DNA from: Wuchereria bancrofti
Lineage: Eukaryota; Nematoda; Chromadorea; Rhabditida; Onchocercidae
Length of the DNA stretch: 64,000 nt
Reading direction: 5' to 3'
Assembly: GCA_005281725.1 (NCBI GenBank)
Contig: SSBO01000012.1
Span: forward strand, 9,922,080-9,986,079
Position numbers and translations under genes: made by a program. Below, piece by piece: positions 37,409-50,826 of this stretch; position 1 is the first letter of the stretch; every line of letters starts with the position of its first letter. Under the pieces are notes generated by a model, which had not been told where the DNA came from, did no database searches, and saw nothing but the letters and a program-made list of their open reading frames with translations.

Positions 37409-37445
37409 GTGCTGATCGCTTTAATAGAATATATTTTTCCTTCAG
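37402..37445 (+). promoter_or_regulatory. Two candidate trans-splice acceptors of the EDEM1-like gene
   Basis: ATTTGCAG ends at 37,409 and TTCCTTCAG ends at 37,445, respectively 60 and 23 nt upstream of the ATG at 37,469. Either could receive a spliced leader. The reading frame is open from 37,409 but contains no ATG before 37,469. Confidence 0.35.
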
Positions 37446-37468
37446 GTTTATTTGCAAGCATTGTGGTA

Positions 37469-40400
37469 ATGGTATGTCTCTTAGATCTTTTCGTATTATG
37501 GGCATTAGTAATGGTCATTACGGGTGCGGATGTCTATCCGTTTGTTCGTGATAGCTATACCTCGAAATATGGTTCTTTTACACCGGAAGAATTACTGGAG
37601 GCGAAAAAAGCAACGCGAGAAATGTTCTATTTTGCATATGAAAATTATATCCGGCATGCTTTTCCTATGGATGAATTGGATCCAATTAATTGTTCCGGTC
37701 GTGGCTATGACCATCTTCATCCGTAAGTTCTGCTGTTTTTTTTTCCGTGTTCTACTTGTTTTCAATGAAATTCTCGTGGAAGAAGAAGAGGAAGGAAAAA
37801 TTTCAAGTTTTCCCTAGAGTATTTAGAAAAGAAGTTCATTTAAATGTTAATGATTGTGCAGTTTTATTATCTTCATCTTGAAAAAATTTTCACATACACT
37901 TTTCTGCTTGTTTTTATAGTCTTTTTAGCGGTGTAGCATACCAGTTTTTCACATTTTGTATCCCGAAATACGCTTTTTATAGATCCAATATCAATATTAA
38001 CGATGTTCTTGGCGATTATTCACTTTCGTTGGTATGTTAACGTTTGTTCGGTAATGATGGCATTCAATGTTCCAAATAAAGCATGCGATATAAATAGAGA
38101 ACTGGTTTTTCATAATTATTATTTTCATAATCATGTCCCAATCCATGATTCATTTCTAGATTGAGTCGTTGGATACTCTGGTTGTTTTTGGGAATCGAAC
38201 TGAATTCCATAATGCTATTAGAATGGTGATCGATAACGTTTCCTTTGAGAGAAACGTTACAGTACAAGTGTTTGAAGCGACGATTAGGTTATTACACTTT
38301 TAAAATGATATGCAAATTGAATTATTCGCACATTTGCTTCTGAATATCATATTTTTCTGTGAAAGTAGTCGTAGCTTTACTATAACTCCACGAAATGTCA
38401 AGCATGTAATATAGCCATGTCCATTGACAGGCTAATAATGATAAACTAATTTAGGAGCTCACTTTTTTAAAAGAAATCTCGTCAGTATAAAAGCATTAGC
38501 TTTGTTGATGTTTGAGGTGATAATGGTTATTGGTGTTTTTTCGTTGTTTTCCGCATCCCAATGTCTTTCAACGTTTTTTTCAGGATAATCGGATCTCTTT
38601 TGTCAGCTCATCTGATCCTCACTGATGATTCCCATATGTTGGGTAATTACGCTCTAAGTGATTATGATGGAGAATTACTTACAATGGCACATGATTTGGC
38701 TATTCGTCTGTTACCAGCTTTTAAAGGCACTAAAACCGGTTAATTCACGTGTTATCATACTTGATCTTTAAACGTTAATTTTACTAAAAATCCTTACCCG
38801 CAAGATGTACAAAACTTTACATCTTTACACTTTACACATTCCAGGAATACCATTTCCACGGGTAAATCTGCAAAGTGGGGTGAAGGAAGGAACGATTAAC
38901 GAAAATTGTGTTGCTGGAGCCGGAAGTTTGTTACTGGAATTTACAGTTCTCTCACGTCTTTTGGGTGATGGTACATATGAAAGCTTGGCGCGCAAGACTA
39001 ATCGAAAGTTGTGGTCTTTGAGAAATAAAGTAACTGGTTTGTTGGGTTGGTACTGCTTTTTTTTGGTTTTATTAGCTGTAATCTTATCATTTAGCTTTAT
39101 GTTTATCTCTCTGTCATTTAGCTTTACCTAACATTATTTTCAGCTTTCCATACATAACTTAGTGCTTATATATCTTCAAATTTTATTATTGTAAGATTTT
39201 CTTCTTCCCTTTTTTTTTATAAGTCGTTTTTGTTTTTACACGTGTGCTCATTTTTCGAGATTTTCTCAAGTAAGCATCCTTTCAGGTAATGTCATAAACA
39301 TCCAAACAGGCGAGTGGAAAGGTGTAATCAGTGGACTTGGTGCAGGCCTTGATTCGTTTTATGAGTATTTGCTTAAAGCTTTCGTTCTTTTCGGTGTCGA
39401 GACGGATTTGAAGATGTTCCAGGTATTTTATGGTTTCATGAAATATTTTAACATAACAGTTTCCTTCTATAGCAAATTCAATTATTATTTTTGTGATATT
39501 TTAAAATTTAAAAATGAGAGAAACTTGCTACTCTGTTTTATTAGCTTTCTTTCTTAGTACTCCATTTGTTGTGGTTGACGAAAAAAAACCGTTCAGTATC
39601 TGAGAAAGTACAACGCAGAATACGGAATGTGAAATGAGACTTAACACTGCAGTTCATAATATTTTTCGTTTAACGGTAGTTAGCGCTATTAATGACATGA
39701 AGGAAGCAATGTTTTTGACAAATTTTTTATTTCAAAAAAAAGGCAGTATATTTATACACGTCGAAATATACAGGAAGCATATACGCTCATAATAAGTCAG
39801 TTACGACGTGGCCGTGATCGTTGCGTTTTAGGCGAGGGAGAAACGCCAATGTATGTAAACGTTGATATGCGAGATGGTTCACTACTAAATACCTGGATAG
39901 ATGCTTTACAAGTATGTTACATTCTACGTTTATGTGATCTTCGTTTCATTTCTCAGCCACTGTTATTTGTAATATGGTTGGGCAAATGATGATTTAACTT
40001 GAATTTTGACTTTTTCAAATGTTATTCGTTTACTTTAATATGTTACTGTTCACAGGCTAGTTTTGCTGCTGTTCAAGTATTGAATGGTGATATTGATGAA
40101 GCAGTTTGCATTCATGCCATATATTATTCATTGTGGAAGCGATATGATGCTCTTCCTGAACGATACAACTGGCATTTAAAGTAAGTGAAAATTACTTCCA
40201 CTGATTCATAGGTATTTCGTGATATTTCCATTAATTTAGAGTTTCTTTTCTTTCGTGCCTTCTGTAATTATGAATTTTCATGAAGAATAGTTACTTTGCA
40301 AAATATTTGACATGTGTTTTTTAAGGGTTCCTGATGTATATTTTTATCCGTTAAGACCGGAACTGGCTGAATCAACTTATATGTTGTATCGTGCCACACA

Positions 40401-40956
40401 AAATCCCTTTTATCTTCGTGTTGGTTTTGACATTCTTCAATCTCTTAACACGTTTGCAAGAGTGAAATGTGGTTATGCTACAGTGCACAATGTTGTCGAT
40501 AAATCGTTAGAAGATCGGATGGAATCGTTTTTCCTTTCTGAAACTGTGAAATATCTATATCTGGTAAGTAATGTTGTGTAATCGCGGGCCGTATTTAGCA
40601 AAATTTAGAATTTCGTTGTTTGTTATCGAGTTTTTGGTTTTCTCATTTGTCCAAAATTTGCTTTATATTTTGGAAAAAACAATAATTTTTGTGATGAAAT
40701 TTTGGCGCTTTTTTAGTTGTTCGATGTAAACAACGCAGTGAATCGTAATGAGGAACGTATCATGTTTACAACTGAAGGTCATATAATACCCATCGACAAA
40801 CGTATAAGGGATCCAATTTATGATGCACCGCAGTATTTTTCTCGTAATCATTCCTGTACTGCGTTTAAACTTGATCGACATCGACCACCATTGGATCAAT
40901 CTCGTCTTGCTCAAATATTCCGTTTAGCTGGCATCAGTTTAGGGTTCTCAGGGTGA
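37469..40956 (+). CDS. EDEM1: EDEM1-like ER degradation-enhancing alpha-mannosidase-like protein (GH47), 10 exons, 554 aa
   Basis: Family role: trims mannose from, or binds, misfolded N-glycoproteins in the ER lumen and routes them to ER-associated degradation. Exons: 37469-37722, 37983-38031, 38160-38287, 38584-38738, 38845-39045, 39286-39422, 39774-39911, 40056-40180, 40326-40563, 40717-40956. All phases agree. The N terminus [19 protein letters not shown] is a signal anchor, giving type II topology or a cleaved signal. GH47 landmarks follow in order: [46 protein letters not shown] (catalytic-acid Glu), [27 protein letters not shown] (catalytic Asp), [30 protein letters not shown] (Glu), [17 protein letters not shown] (Glu), [11 protein letters not shown] (calcium-site Thr). 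Similarity is closest to EDEM1 rather than EDEM2/3; there is no protease-associated domain. At 554 residues it is shorter than human EDEM1 (657), mainly at the N terminus. The third-intron donor is GTTATT, a weak site that the reading frame requires. Confidence 0.95.
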
Positions 40957-42507
40957 AATTTTTATTTCTAGTCCATTTTATCATTCTAATTTCTGGTTTA
41001 TTTGATATTCCAGGTTCAGGAGCGGCTTTTGATTTTTTTTTTTTTATACAAAATTTTCGATCCTTTATTTCATGGATTTTTCACGTAGTCTTGTTGCCTG
41101 TAAGTGATTTTGATTTTACTCTCCTCAACTTCCTGTTCTAATATTTGTCATTTCTGTGATTTTTAAAATTAGGCCAACCACTAAGCAGCTACAAATGAAT
41201 TAAATGTATTGTTTTGTAGTCTTTCACTGGTTTTCTGTGTTTATTAACAAACCTCATATAGAAACCGTCTGTTTTCCATCTCCTTTAGTGTCTTAATCAC
41301 TTTTTTCTCTTAAACCAGGTGCAAATTTCGTGCAGATTTTTTCGTTCTTTTCTTTTTCAAATTTGTTCTTGGTTCTATTCGTGCCTTACACACATATTCA
41401 TGGTGAGGTTACTTCTCATTCCAGTGTTAGTCATCTCCTAGGCGAATTAAGCAGTTTCTGAATAAGTAAAGGAATATTTGTTTGATGATTTCAATAGTTC
41501 TATTCATTATTTGTTGCAGAGCAAATGGATTGTGTTTTAATAATTTTTTCTTTCCAGCTCTGTGTTATGTTTTGCATTACAAAAAATTTAATCCGGAAAA
41601 TATACATTTTGTATACGTAATTAATTATAATATGATTATGTGATAACGACTGAATAGAGATACGGCAATACTAAGCAACTATTATGATATACAAAAAACA
41701 TAACATAACATAGAGCTAGAAATGATAAACTGATAAACATATCAGTTTTTAGAGAGTAAACTATAAGCTATAATTTTTGCTAGAAAAGTTGGTAACGAAA
41801 TTTCATCTTCTTGTTTTTGTTGAATTGATGATAATGCTGCTGTAAATTTTGCACCAAGATAAGAGGTGAATGAACATTATGTTAATTTTAATAACACCAA
41901 ATTACGAAAACAATTTGACAAATGAGGAAATTGATAATGCGTTCTTTCAGGTGCAGAATTTATTCAATATCAATTTGAAAGAAAATTTTTCTTCACATTT
42001 CTTGATTGAACATGTACAATCATATGATTACATACAGTTGAAGGATTGAGCATTATGACAATTAAACTTGGGACAATTATCATTTCATGATTTGACTATT
42101 CTACTATCTTAGATGATAAGTACTTCATCAATTATATTCTAATCTAACTTATAACTACCGTACTTATCATTGTTATTTAGTTCAAAAAATGTTGTTTTAA
42201 AAGAAAGTTTTAAGATTTAAAAATTGTGAAATATATGAAAAATGCGAAAATTTCTGAGAAAAACTTTAACAAAATTCACAAGAAAGAAGATAAAAAGAAA
42301 AAGAAACGACAAATGATTCTTATTAATATAATTTATTGAAAAAAAGAACGAACAAAATCATAGAATGAAATAAAGTATAAAAAAAGGAACGATCATTGAA
42401 AAACGAATGGTAAATCTGTTTCAATAAAATTTCAACTGAGGACTTTTGATTATTTCAGTACGGCATTAAATGTGAAGAGAAATAGGAGAAAAGAAAAAGA
42501 TCAGATC
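40957..42507. other. Intergenic region between the EDEM1-like gene and the channel gene
   Basis: It holds the 3' UTR of the EDEM1-like gene and the promoter of the channel gene. I see no further exon. The 62-codon frame at 40,953-41,141 overlaps the stop codon and is not supported. Confidence 0.45.
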
Positions 42508-45500
42508 AATTTAAAAAAAAGGAAAAGAAAATTGCATTAAGATTGTGTAACAAAACAAGATTTTGTCATACCAATGGAAAAGAAAATTTTGCTTTTTTTT
42601 TGTTTAAATAAGATCGCAGCAATGTACATTCTCTTCGTCTTCTTATTCTTATTTTATAAATATTTATATTTATAAGTAATTATCAATAATTAACATAAAT
42701 TATGTTAAAAAAAAAAGTAAACAGGAAAAAAAAGGAAAAAACGGAAAAAGAAGTGAAAATTTTCTTTTTTATATAAATTAATTTTTTTCTCTAATTTGGT
42801 CTTTTTCCTTCAATGTATTATTTTCACTTTTCTTAAATTTTTTTGCTATATTAAAGTGGGGATAATGTTAACAAATGAATAAATAATATAACGATTTGGA
42901 TTATATTGGTTATTTGCAAATATGAAATGGTTATTTGTATTAATATTATTTATCGCTAAGATGAGTAAGTTTTATTATAAAATTATTATTTTTTGATTTC
43001 TTTTTTTTTCTCCCTTTCATTCAGTAATTTTACTTATTAATCAATCGTTCATAATAAAATAAAATCTATTATAGGTCAAAGTGATAAACGATTGGTGTCA
43101 AATTTTGCTAACGAAATGGAAAAGTTTAATTCATTAGCATCAATTGATTCGAAAGAAATGATTATTGAAGGAAGTAATAATGAATATAAAGGTTAATAAT
43201 CATTTACACAAAAAAAAAATAAACAATTATTTATTTAAATTAAAATTTCTTAATTCAAATATTCAAAAAATAATATATCGTAAACGTAATATATAATATA
43301 TATCGTAAATATTCAAAAATAATATATCGTAAACGAAAACGTAATTAATGCAAACGAATATAAATTTTATAAAAAAAATGCATAAAATTAAATTGAAACT
43401 AAATCTAATGAATGAATATAATTAATAATTAATAAATAGTAATCAATTTAAATTTTTGTTAAACTTTTGTTTTTCATTCAAATTGTTTGTTTCAGTCAGT
43501 AAATGATGTTTAAATTTATGTCGATTAATATTTGTGTTTTGAGATGAAAGTATGAAAATTATTGTTACTCATCCCGATACTATTCATTCTACCAATATAC
43601 TAATTAACAAGCCAAATATTGGGATAAGTGATGGAAAAAAAGTAATTTTAAATTTGATGTCAAATTTAAACAATTTGGATGATTGCACCGGAATTTGTGA
43701 CAGGTAATTTAATTAAAATTCCAATACCATCCAATTTAAAATCATTTCTGAATTGAGCATTTTTAAATTTGCATTAATATATATTTATGCTATAATTATA
43801 GTCAATATTAATTTATGTTGTAATTATACATTTTCAAATTTACATTAATTAATATTTATTTATGTTACAACTACTTATGCTATAATTAGTTGTTATGAAA
43901 ATAGAAATATATTAATTGAATTTCTTTATTTCAATTTATTTTTTTTAAGTCTCAAATTTTGTACTTGCTTTGAAAGATTTTCCCTTTTTTTTGTTCGTAA
44001 TATTTTCATTTAATATATTCAAAAGTTATTAATTTATGTTATGCTAAAATTAATTATATTTTACAAATAAAAGTGAAATTTTTATGAATGAAAGTATTTT
44101 ATGCTATTTTTAATTTAAAATGAAATATAATGCAGCAAAAATAAATATTAATTAATGTGATTACATATACACTTTCTTTTTGTTAGTTTAAGAAAGAAAA
44201 AANAATTTAAAAAAAAGGAAAAGAAAATTGCATTAAGATTGTGTAACAAAACAAGATTTTGTCATACCAATGGAAAAGAAAATTTTGCTTTTTTTTTGTT
44301 TAAATAAGATCGCAGCAATGTACATTCTCTTCGTCTTCTTATTCTTATTTTATAAATATTTATATTTATAAGTAATTATCAATAATTAACATAAATTATG
44401 TTAAAAAAAAAAGTAAACAGGAAAAAAAAGGAAAAAACGGAAAAAGAAGTGAAAATTTTCTTTTTTATATAAATTAATTTTTTTCTCTAATTTGGTCTTT
44501 TTCCTTCAATGTATTATTTTCACTTTTCTTAAATTTTTTTGCTATATTAAAGTGGGGATAATGTTAACAAATGAATAAATAATATAACGATTTGGATTAT
44601 ATTGGTTATTTGCAAATATGAAATGGTTATTTGTATTAATATTATTTATCGCTAAGATGAGTAAGTTTTATTATAAAATTATTATTTTTTGATTTCTTTT
44701 TTTTTCTCCCTTTCATTCAGTAATTTTACTTATTAATCAATCGTTCATAATAAAATAAAATCTATTATAGGTCAAAGTGATAAACGATTGGTGTCAAATT
44801 TTGCTAACGAAATGGAAAAGTTTAATTCATTAGCATCAATTGATTCGAAAGAAATGATTATTGAAGGAAGTAATAATGAATATAAAGGTTAATAATCATT
44901 TACACAAAAAAAAAATAAACAATTATTTATTTAAATTAAAATTTCTTAATTCAAATATTCAAAAAATAATATATCGTAAACGTAATATATAATATATATC
45001 GTAAATATTCAAAAATAATATATCGTAAACGAAAACGTAATTAATGCAAACGAATATAAATTTTATAAAAAAAATGCATAAAATTAAATTGAAACTAAAT
45101 CTAATGAATGAATATAATTAATAATTAATAAATAGTAATCAATTTAAATTTTTGTTAAACTTTTGTTTTTCATTCAAATTGTTTGTTTCAGTCAGTAAAT
45201 GATGTTTAAATTTATGTCGATTAATATTTGTGTTTTGAGATGAAAGTATGAAAATTATTGTTACTCATCCCGATACTATTCATTCTACCAATATACTAAT
45301 TAACAAGCCAAATATTGGGATAAGTGATGGAAAAAAAGTAATTTTAAATTTGATGTCAAATTTAAACAATTTGGATGATTGCACCGGAATTTGTGACAGG
45401 TAATTTAATTAAAATTCCAATACCATCCAATTTAAAATCATTTCTGAATTGAGCATTTTTAAATTTGCATTAATATATATTTATGCTATAATTATAGTCA

Positions 45501-45898
45501 ATATTAATTTATGTTGTAATTATACATTTTCAAATTTACATTAATTAATATTTATTTATGTTACAACTACTTATGCTATAATTAGTTGTTATGAAAATAG
45601 AAATATATTAATTGAATTTCTTTATTTCAATTTATTTTTTTTAAGTCTCAAATTTTGTACTTGCTTTGAAAGATTTTCCCTTTTTTTTGTTCGTAATATT
45701 TTCATTTAATATATTCAAAAGTTATTAATTTATGTTATGCTAAAATTAATTATATTTTACAAATAAAAGTGAAATTTTTATGAATGAAAGTATTTTATGC
45801 TATTTTTAATTTAAAATGAAATATAATGCAGCAAAAATAAATATTAATTAATGTGATTACATATACACTTTCTTTTTGTTAGTTTAAGAAAGAAAAAA
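42508..45898. repeat. Direct duplication across gap N44203 (2 x 1,695 bp)
   Basis: Copy 1 is 42508-44202, the N is at 44203 and copy 2 is 44204-45898 (offset 1,696). It includes the first three exons of the channel gene. The break lies in an A-rich run. Confidence 0.9.
42922..43703 (+). other. Falsely duplicated copy of channel exons 1-3
   Basis: Exons 42922-42964, 43075-43191 and 43544-43703 repeat the channel's first three exons exactly 1,696 bp upstream of the copy that runs into the rest of the gene. This copy ends at the N at 44,203. It is most likely an unmerged contig end, not a real tandem exon duplication. Confidence 0.8.
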
Positions 45899-48800
45899 AA
45901 AATTTTGGATGTATTTGCAAATCTTTGATATTTTAAAATTTACAAAAAAAAAAGAAAACCAATGAATCAATTACATAATTTTATTATACTTTTATATTAA
46001 GCCATTATGGAAGTAGTTACATTTTACCAATTTTGCGTTCTATAAACTATGATAACAACACTGTACCTACTACATTTTCAGGTTTGTTTTTTCTTACTTC
46101 TTTTTCAAAATTTTTTCTATAAAATAATAGAAAAAGAACGAAAAAAATTATAAATTAAAACAAAACTTAAAATATGAAAAGAGAAGAAAAATTATTAAAA
46201 ATTAATGTATAACATATACTTTTGGAATGATCAAAAAAAGCCATTTTTTTTACGATATTGATTTAAAAAAAAAATTTTTTTTCTTAGTTTTCTTTTTTAG
46301 ATTTACCAGTTGATGTTAGTTTTGCTCTAAAGATTATTCATTTAGCTAATTTTGATTCAAAAAATATGGATTATTCCATCGGTAAGAAAATTTCATATTT
46401 GTGTTTATTTATTTATCTGTTTATTTATTTTATTTATTAGTAAAAGGAAATAAAATAATTTTTTTCAAACTTCAAAAGTTTATTTAATTTTTGTTTTTGT
46501 CTTTTTTGTTTTTTTAAGATTTTGAAATGCAAATGAGTTGGACTGATTCACGTTTGATGAACAATTATACAAAATGGATACGAATTTGGGAAAAAAGAAT
46601 TTTGGATCAAATATGGAAACCTGATCCGTATTTTGTTAATTCCAAACATTCACATTTCCATTATGTTTCATTTCCAAATTTTCGAATGCTAATAAGTCCA
46701 AATGGCTTAGTCATTTATACAATGAGGTGATATTTTTAAAGAAAAAAAGAGATTTCAGCAATAAAAATATTTATTATCAAGTGTATTTTCTTAATATTTT
46801 AAAATAGTTTACAAAATTTTTTTGAATTCTTTTTTTGTTTTATCATTTCTACAATATTATTAAATTTTTTTAAATTTATTAATTCTTATTTTGATCATTA
46901 ATTTTAATAAAACTTTTCATCATATCATTTAAGAATAACACTACAACCATCGTGTTACATGGTTTTTTGTCAATTTCCACATGATGATCAACAATGTCAA
47001 CTTATGATTAGTTCACGTTAGTTTCACATTCTTATGTACGCAAAGTTGAAGCAGTATAAGTTAGGTAAATAAATCTACGTAATGTTTTTAAGTGTAACAA
47101 ATTGCATTCTTTAATTTTAATCCTATCTTTTTTTTTCTTTTGGCCATTATTTTAAATAAGTGATTAAATTAATAATAAAAAATTTTCTAGACATTAAATG
47201 GTTTTTATAAATTTTTAAAAAATTATCAAATATTTAAAAAAAAAAAATTTATCAAAAAATATAAAAAAAATATATTTCTCCTTCCAATTCTTTTTCCACC
47301 AAAAATTTTTCATAACTAAACTTGAACTTTTAATTTTTTTCGTTTTTCTCTTCGTGAAACCAGGCAATAAGTTATTTTGAAATAATAGTTTAGATTTGAA
47401 TAGAAAGAAATAATAGTTTAAATTTGAATGAAAAAGAAAAAAAACGAAATGTATATAACTTTTAAAGTATCACATATACCATCAAGTGTTCGATTTTCTT
47501 GGCTTTCAACAAATTCAATAAATTTAATGTCAACACATCCGTCACCTGATTTCAATCTTGTATCCGTACATACGCATCATTGTGTTGTAGATGGAAAATT
47601 ATGTAAGCAATGTTTGAAATTTTAATTTATTTAAATTTATTCTTCTTAATTTTAATATAATTATGTAATTTTAAATATAATCAATATGATAAACATAAAA
47701 ATTCGAATGAAATATTTTCATGTATTAGACATATCACATGAAAATATATACACATATAGAAACATATAATAATAAAAAATAAATTTATTAATTATATTTT
47801 TAAATTTAATTTATGCTTTTTTTCATTCATATATTAAAGTATTACAACAAAAAAAAGTTTTCTTTTTTAAAAAATTCTGCATAAATTAGTTTTAATTTTT
47901 TCATATTTCACACGCAATTTCCATTAACAATTGAAATTAGTAAAAATGACAAAGTAAAAATTAACGATAAAATTTACTGGGATTGAAATGTAAATTAATT
48001 TTTGAAATAAATTTTTAATTTTTTTAAGTACCATCATCATGTCTTCGTGTTTTATTCAAATTAAAACGTACCGGTGCACGTTTTATCATTGAAAAATATA
48101 TACCAAGTTCATTAGCAATGTTTTTTGCATGGATTGCACCATTTGTACCATATAATTATGAGGAAGTACGAATTATTACACCAATCTCTGTTAGTTAAAT
48201 TCATTTTTATTTTCATTTTTTCATTTCAAATTTATTATTTGAAAAAAACAAAAAATTTTTAAACACTAAAACAAAAAAAAAAAGAGAAATATCCTTTTTA
48301 AATTTAAAAATTTTCTTTATTAATAAAGTAAATTAAAACAAAAAGTCTTTAAAAAATAATTAATTAATTAATTATATGATAAATATTTATTAATTGCTTT
48401 TTTTTAATGTACTTTTAACATTGGTACAAATGGAAAGAGGTGAAGAACATGTCCATATCAATTATATTACACCATTGGATATATGGTTTCGTGCGATGAA
48501 AATATTTACCGTTTTATCATTATTTGAATCAGTCGTCGTTTTAGCACTTATAAGAGCTACTAGAGCTATTGTAAAATTTTCACTCTTTTTTTTTTGTTTT
48601 GTTTCTTATTAAACTTTATTTAAGAAATTTTTTTTCACTTAATTAATTAATTAAAATAAATCGATTCTAATTAGAAGAAAAAATAGATTCTCAAGTATAT
48701 ATATATATCGTATATCATAGCTAACTAGCAATAATCATTATTCATTTTATGAAAAAAATAAGAATAATACTTAATAAAAAATGAGTAAGAAAATTTGTTA

Positions 48801-50826
48801 TTGTTATTATTATTTGTTATTTATTATTTTATTATTATTTATTATTATTATTGTTATTATTATTATTTGCAATTATATGAATCATAATAGTTTATATATA
48901 CAGCAATAATTTTTACAAATAGTGATAATAATATTAATTCTGAGAAAAAAGAACAAAAATTAAAATTTCAAGGGAAATTTAAAAAAAAAAACAAAATTAT
49001 AAAAGTTAAAGAATGATTTAAAAATTTAAAAAATTTTTTTTAGGAAAAACGACGTTTGGAAGCTGCAAATGAATTTGAACGTGAAATTTTTCGCGTAAAA
49101 AAACGACAAGTAATACGATTATATCANTCAATCTTGTATCCGTACATACGCATCATTGTGTTGTAGATGGAAAATTATGTAAGCAATGTTTGAAATTTTA
49201 ATTTATTTAAATTTATTCTTCTTAATTTTAATATAATTATGTAATTTTAAATATAATCAATATGATAAACATAAAAATTCGAATGAAATATTTTCATGTA
49301 TTAGACATATCACATGAAAATATATACACATATAGAAACATATAATAATAAAAAATAAATTTATTAATTATATTTTTAAATTTAATTTATGCTTTTTTTC
49401 ATTCATATATTAAAGTATTACAACAAAAAAAAGTTTTCTTTTTTAAAAAATTCTGCATAAATTAGTTTTAATTTTTTCATATTTCACACGCAATTTCCAT
49501 TAACAATTGAAATTAGTAAAAATGACAAAGTAAAAATTAACGATAAAATTTACTGGGATTGAAATGTAAATTAATTTTTGAAATAAATTTTTAATTTTTT
49601 TAAGTACCATCATCATGTCTTCGTGTTTTATTCAAATTAAAACGTACCGGTGCACGTTTTATCATTGAAAAATATATACCAAGTTCATTAGCAATGTTTT
49701 TTGCATGGATTGCACCATTTGTACCATATAATTATGAGGAAGTACGAATTATTACACCAATCTCTGTTAGTTAAATTCATTTTTATTTTCATTTTTTCAT
49801 TTCAAATTTATTATTTGAAAAAAACAAAAAATTTTTAAACACTAAAACAAAAAAAAAAAGAGAAATATCCTTTTTAAATTTAAAAATTTTCTTTATTAAT
49901 AAAGTAAATTAAAACAAAAAGTCTTTAAAAAATAATTAATTAATTAATTATATGATAAATATTTATTAATTGCTTTTTTTTAATGTACTTTTAACATTGG
50001 TACAAATGGAAAGAGGTGAAGAACATGTCCATATCAATTATATTACACCATTGGATATATGGTTTCGTGCGATGAAAATATTTACCGTTTTATCATTATT
50101 TGAATCAGTCGTCGTTTTAGCACTTATAAGAGCTACTAGAGCTATTGTAAAATTTTCACTCTTTTTTTTTTGTTTTGTTTCTTATTAAACTTTATTTAAG
50201 AAATTTTTTTTCACTTAATTAATTAATTAAAATAAATCGATTCTAATTAGAAGAAAAAATAGATTCTCAAGTATATATATATATCGTATATCATAGCTAA
50301 CTAGCAATAATCATTATTCATTTTATGAAAAAAATAAGAATAATACTTAATAAAAAATGAGTAAGAAAATTTGTTATTGTTATTATTATTTGTTATTTAT
50401 TATTTTATTATTATTTATTATTATTATTGTTATTATTATTATTTGCAATTATATGAATCATAATAGTTTATATATACAGCAATAATTTTTACAAATAGTG
50501 ATAATAATATTAATTCTGAGAAAAAAGAACAAAAATTAAAATTTCAAGGGAAATTTAAAAAAAAAAACAAAATTATAAAAGTTAAAGAATGATTTAAAAA
50601 TTTAAAAAATTTTTTTTAGGAAAAACGACGTTTGGAAGCTGCAAATGAATTTGAACGTGAAATTTTTCGCGTAAAAAAACGACAAGTAATACGATTATAT
50701 CAACGCTTGGATTATTTCACGCAAATTTTTTCACCTTTACTATTTGCAACATTCCTCATGTATTATATTATGAATGTTGTTCATGGCGAAGATAGTGATT
50801 GTAATGCAAATACAATTAATAATTAA
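44618..50826 (+). CDS. Divergent Cys-loop ligand-gated ion channel subunit, 11 exons, 478 aa
   Basis: Pentameric ligand-gated channel subunit of the plasma membrane. My model after removing duplicated copies: 44618-44660, 44771-44887, 45240-45399, 46002-46081, 46301-46381, 46519-46726, 46934-47016, 47468-47602, 49605-49765, 49985-50146, 50620-50826. Phases agree throughout. Signal peptide MKWLFVLILFIAKMSQS. Extracellular domain with WTDSRL and WKPDPYFVNSKHSHFH (loop A region). Cys-loop C237-C251 (CYMVFCQFPHDDQQC, 13 residues between). A second loop-C pair, C296-C307. M1 about 321-342 (IIEKYIPSSLAMFFAWIAPF). M2 about 350-370 (RIITPISVLLTLVQM). M3 about 380-404. Short basic M3-M4 loop of about 35 residues. 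M4 around YFTQIFSPLLFATFLMYYIM. The C296/C307 pair is typical of glycine/glutamate-gated anion channels. The PAR motif before M2 is replaced by EEVR. The ligand cannot be named. The exon 9/10 intron has no AG acceptor. Confidence 0.87.
48029..49126 (+). other. Falsely duplicated copy of channel exons 9, 10 and part of 11
   Basis: Exon 9 (48029-48189), exon 10 (48409-48570) and the first 83 nt of exon 11 (49044-49126) repeat the copy 1,576 bp downstream. Exon 11 is cut in mid-codon context by the N at 49,127. After the N the sequence restarts inside exon 8. A real duplication would not have both breaks at a gap character. Confidence 0.8.
48190..48408 (+). other. Channel intron 9 with no canonical AG acceptor
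   Basis: The donor after CCAATCTCT is GTTAGT. The reading frame and M2 alignment require the next exon to begin at GTACTTTTAACATTG (48409), which is preceded by TTTTTTTAAT. Other acceptors in this gene end TTTAAG, so a single G-to-T difference at 48,408 (49,984 in the other copy) explains the loss. Confidence 0.6.

Larger units (their letters stand above)
47552..50702. repeat. Direct duplication across gap N49127 (2 x 1,575 bp)
   Basis: Copy 1 is 47552-49126, the N is at 49127 and copy 2 is 49128-50702 (offset 1,576). The edges fall inside exon 8 and exon 11 of the channel gene. Two identical 72-codon reading frames, at 48,394 and 49,970, show the offset directly. Confidence 0.9.
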
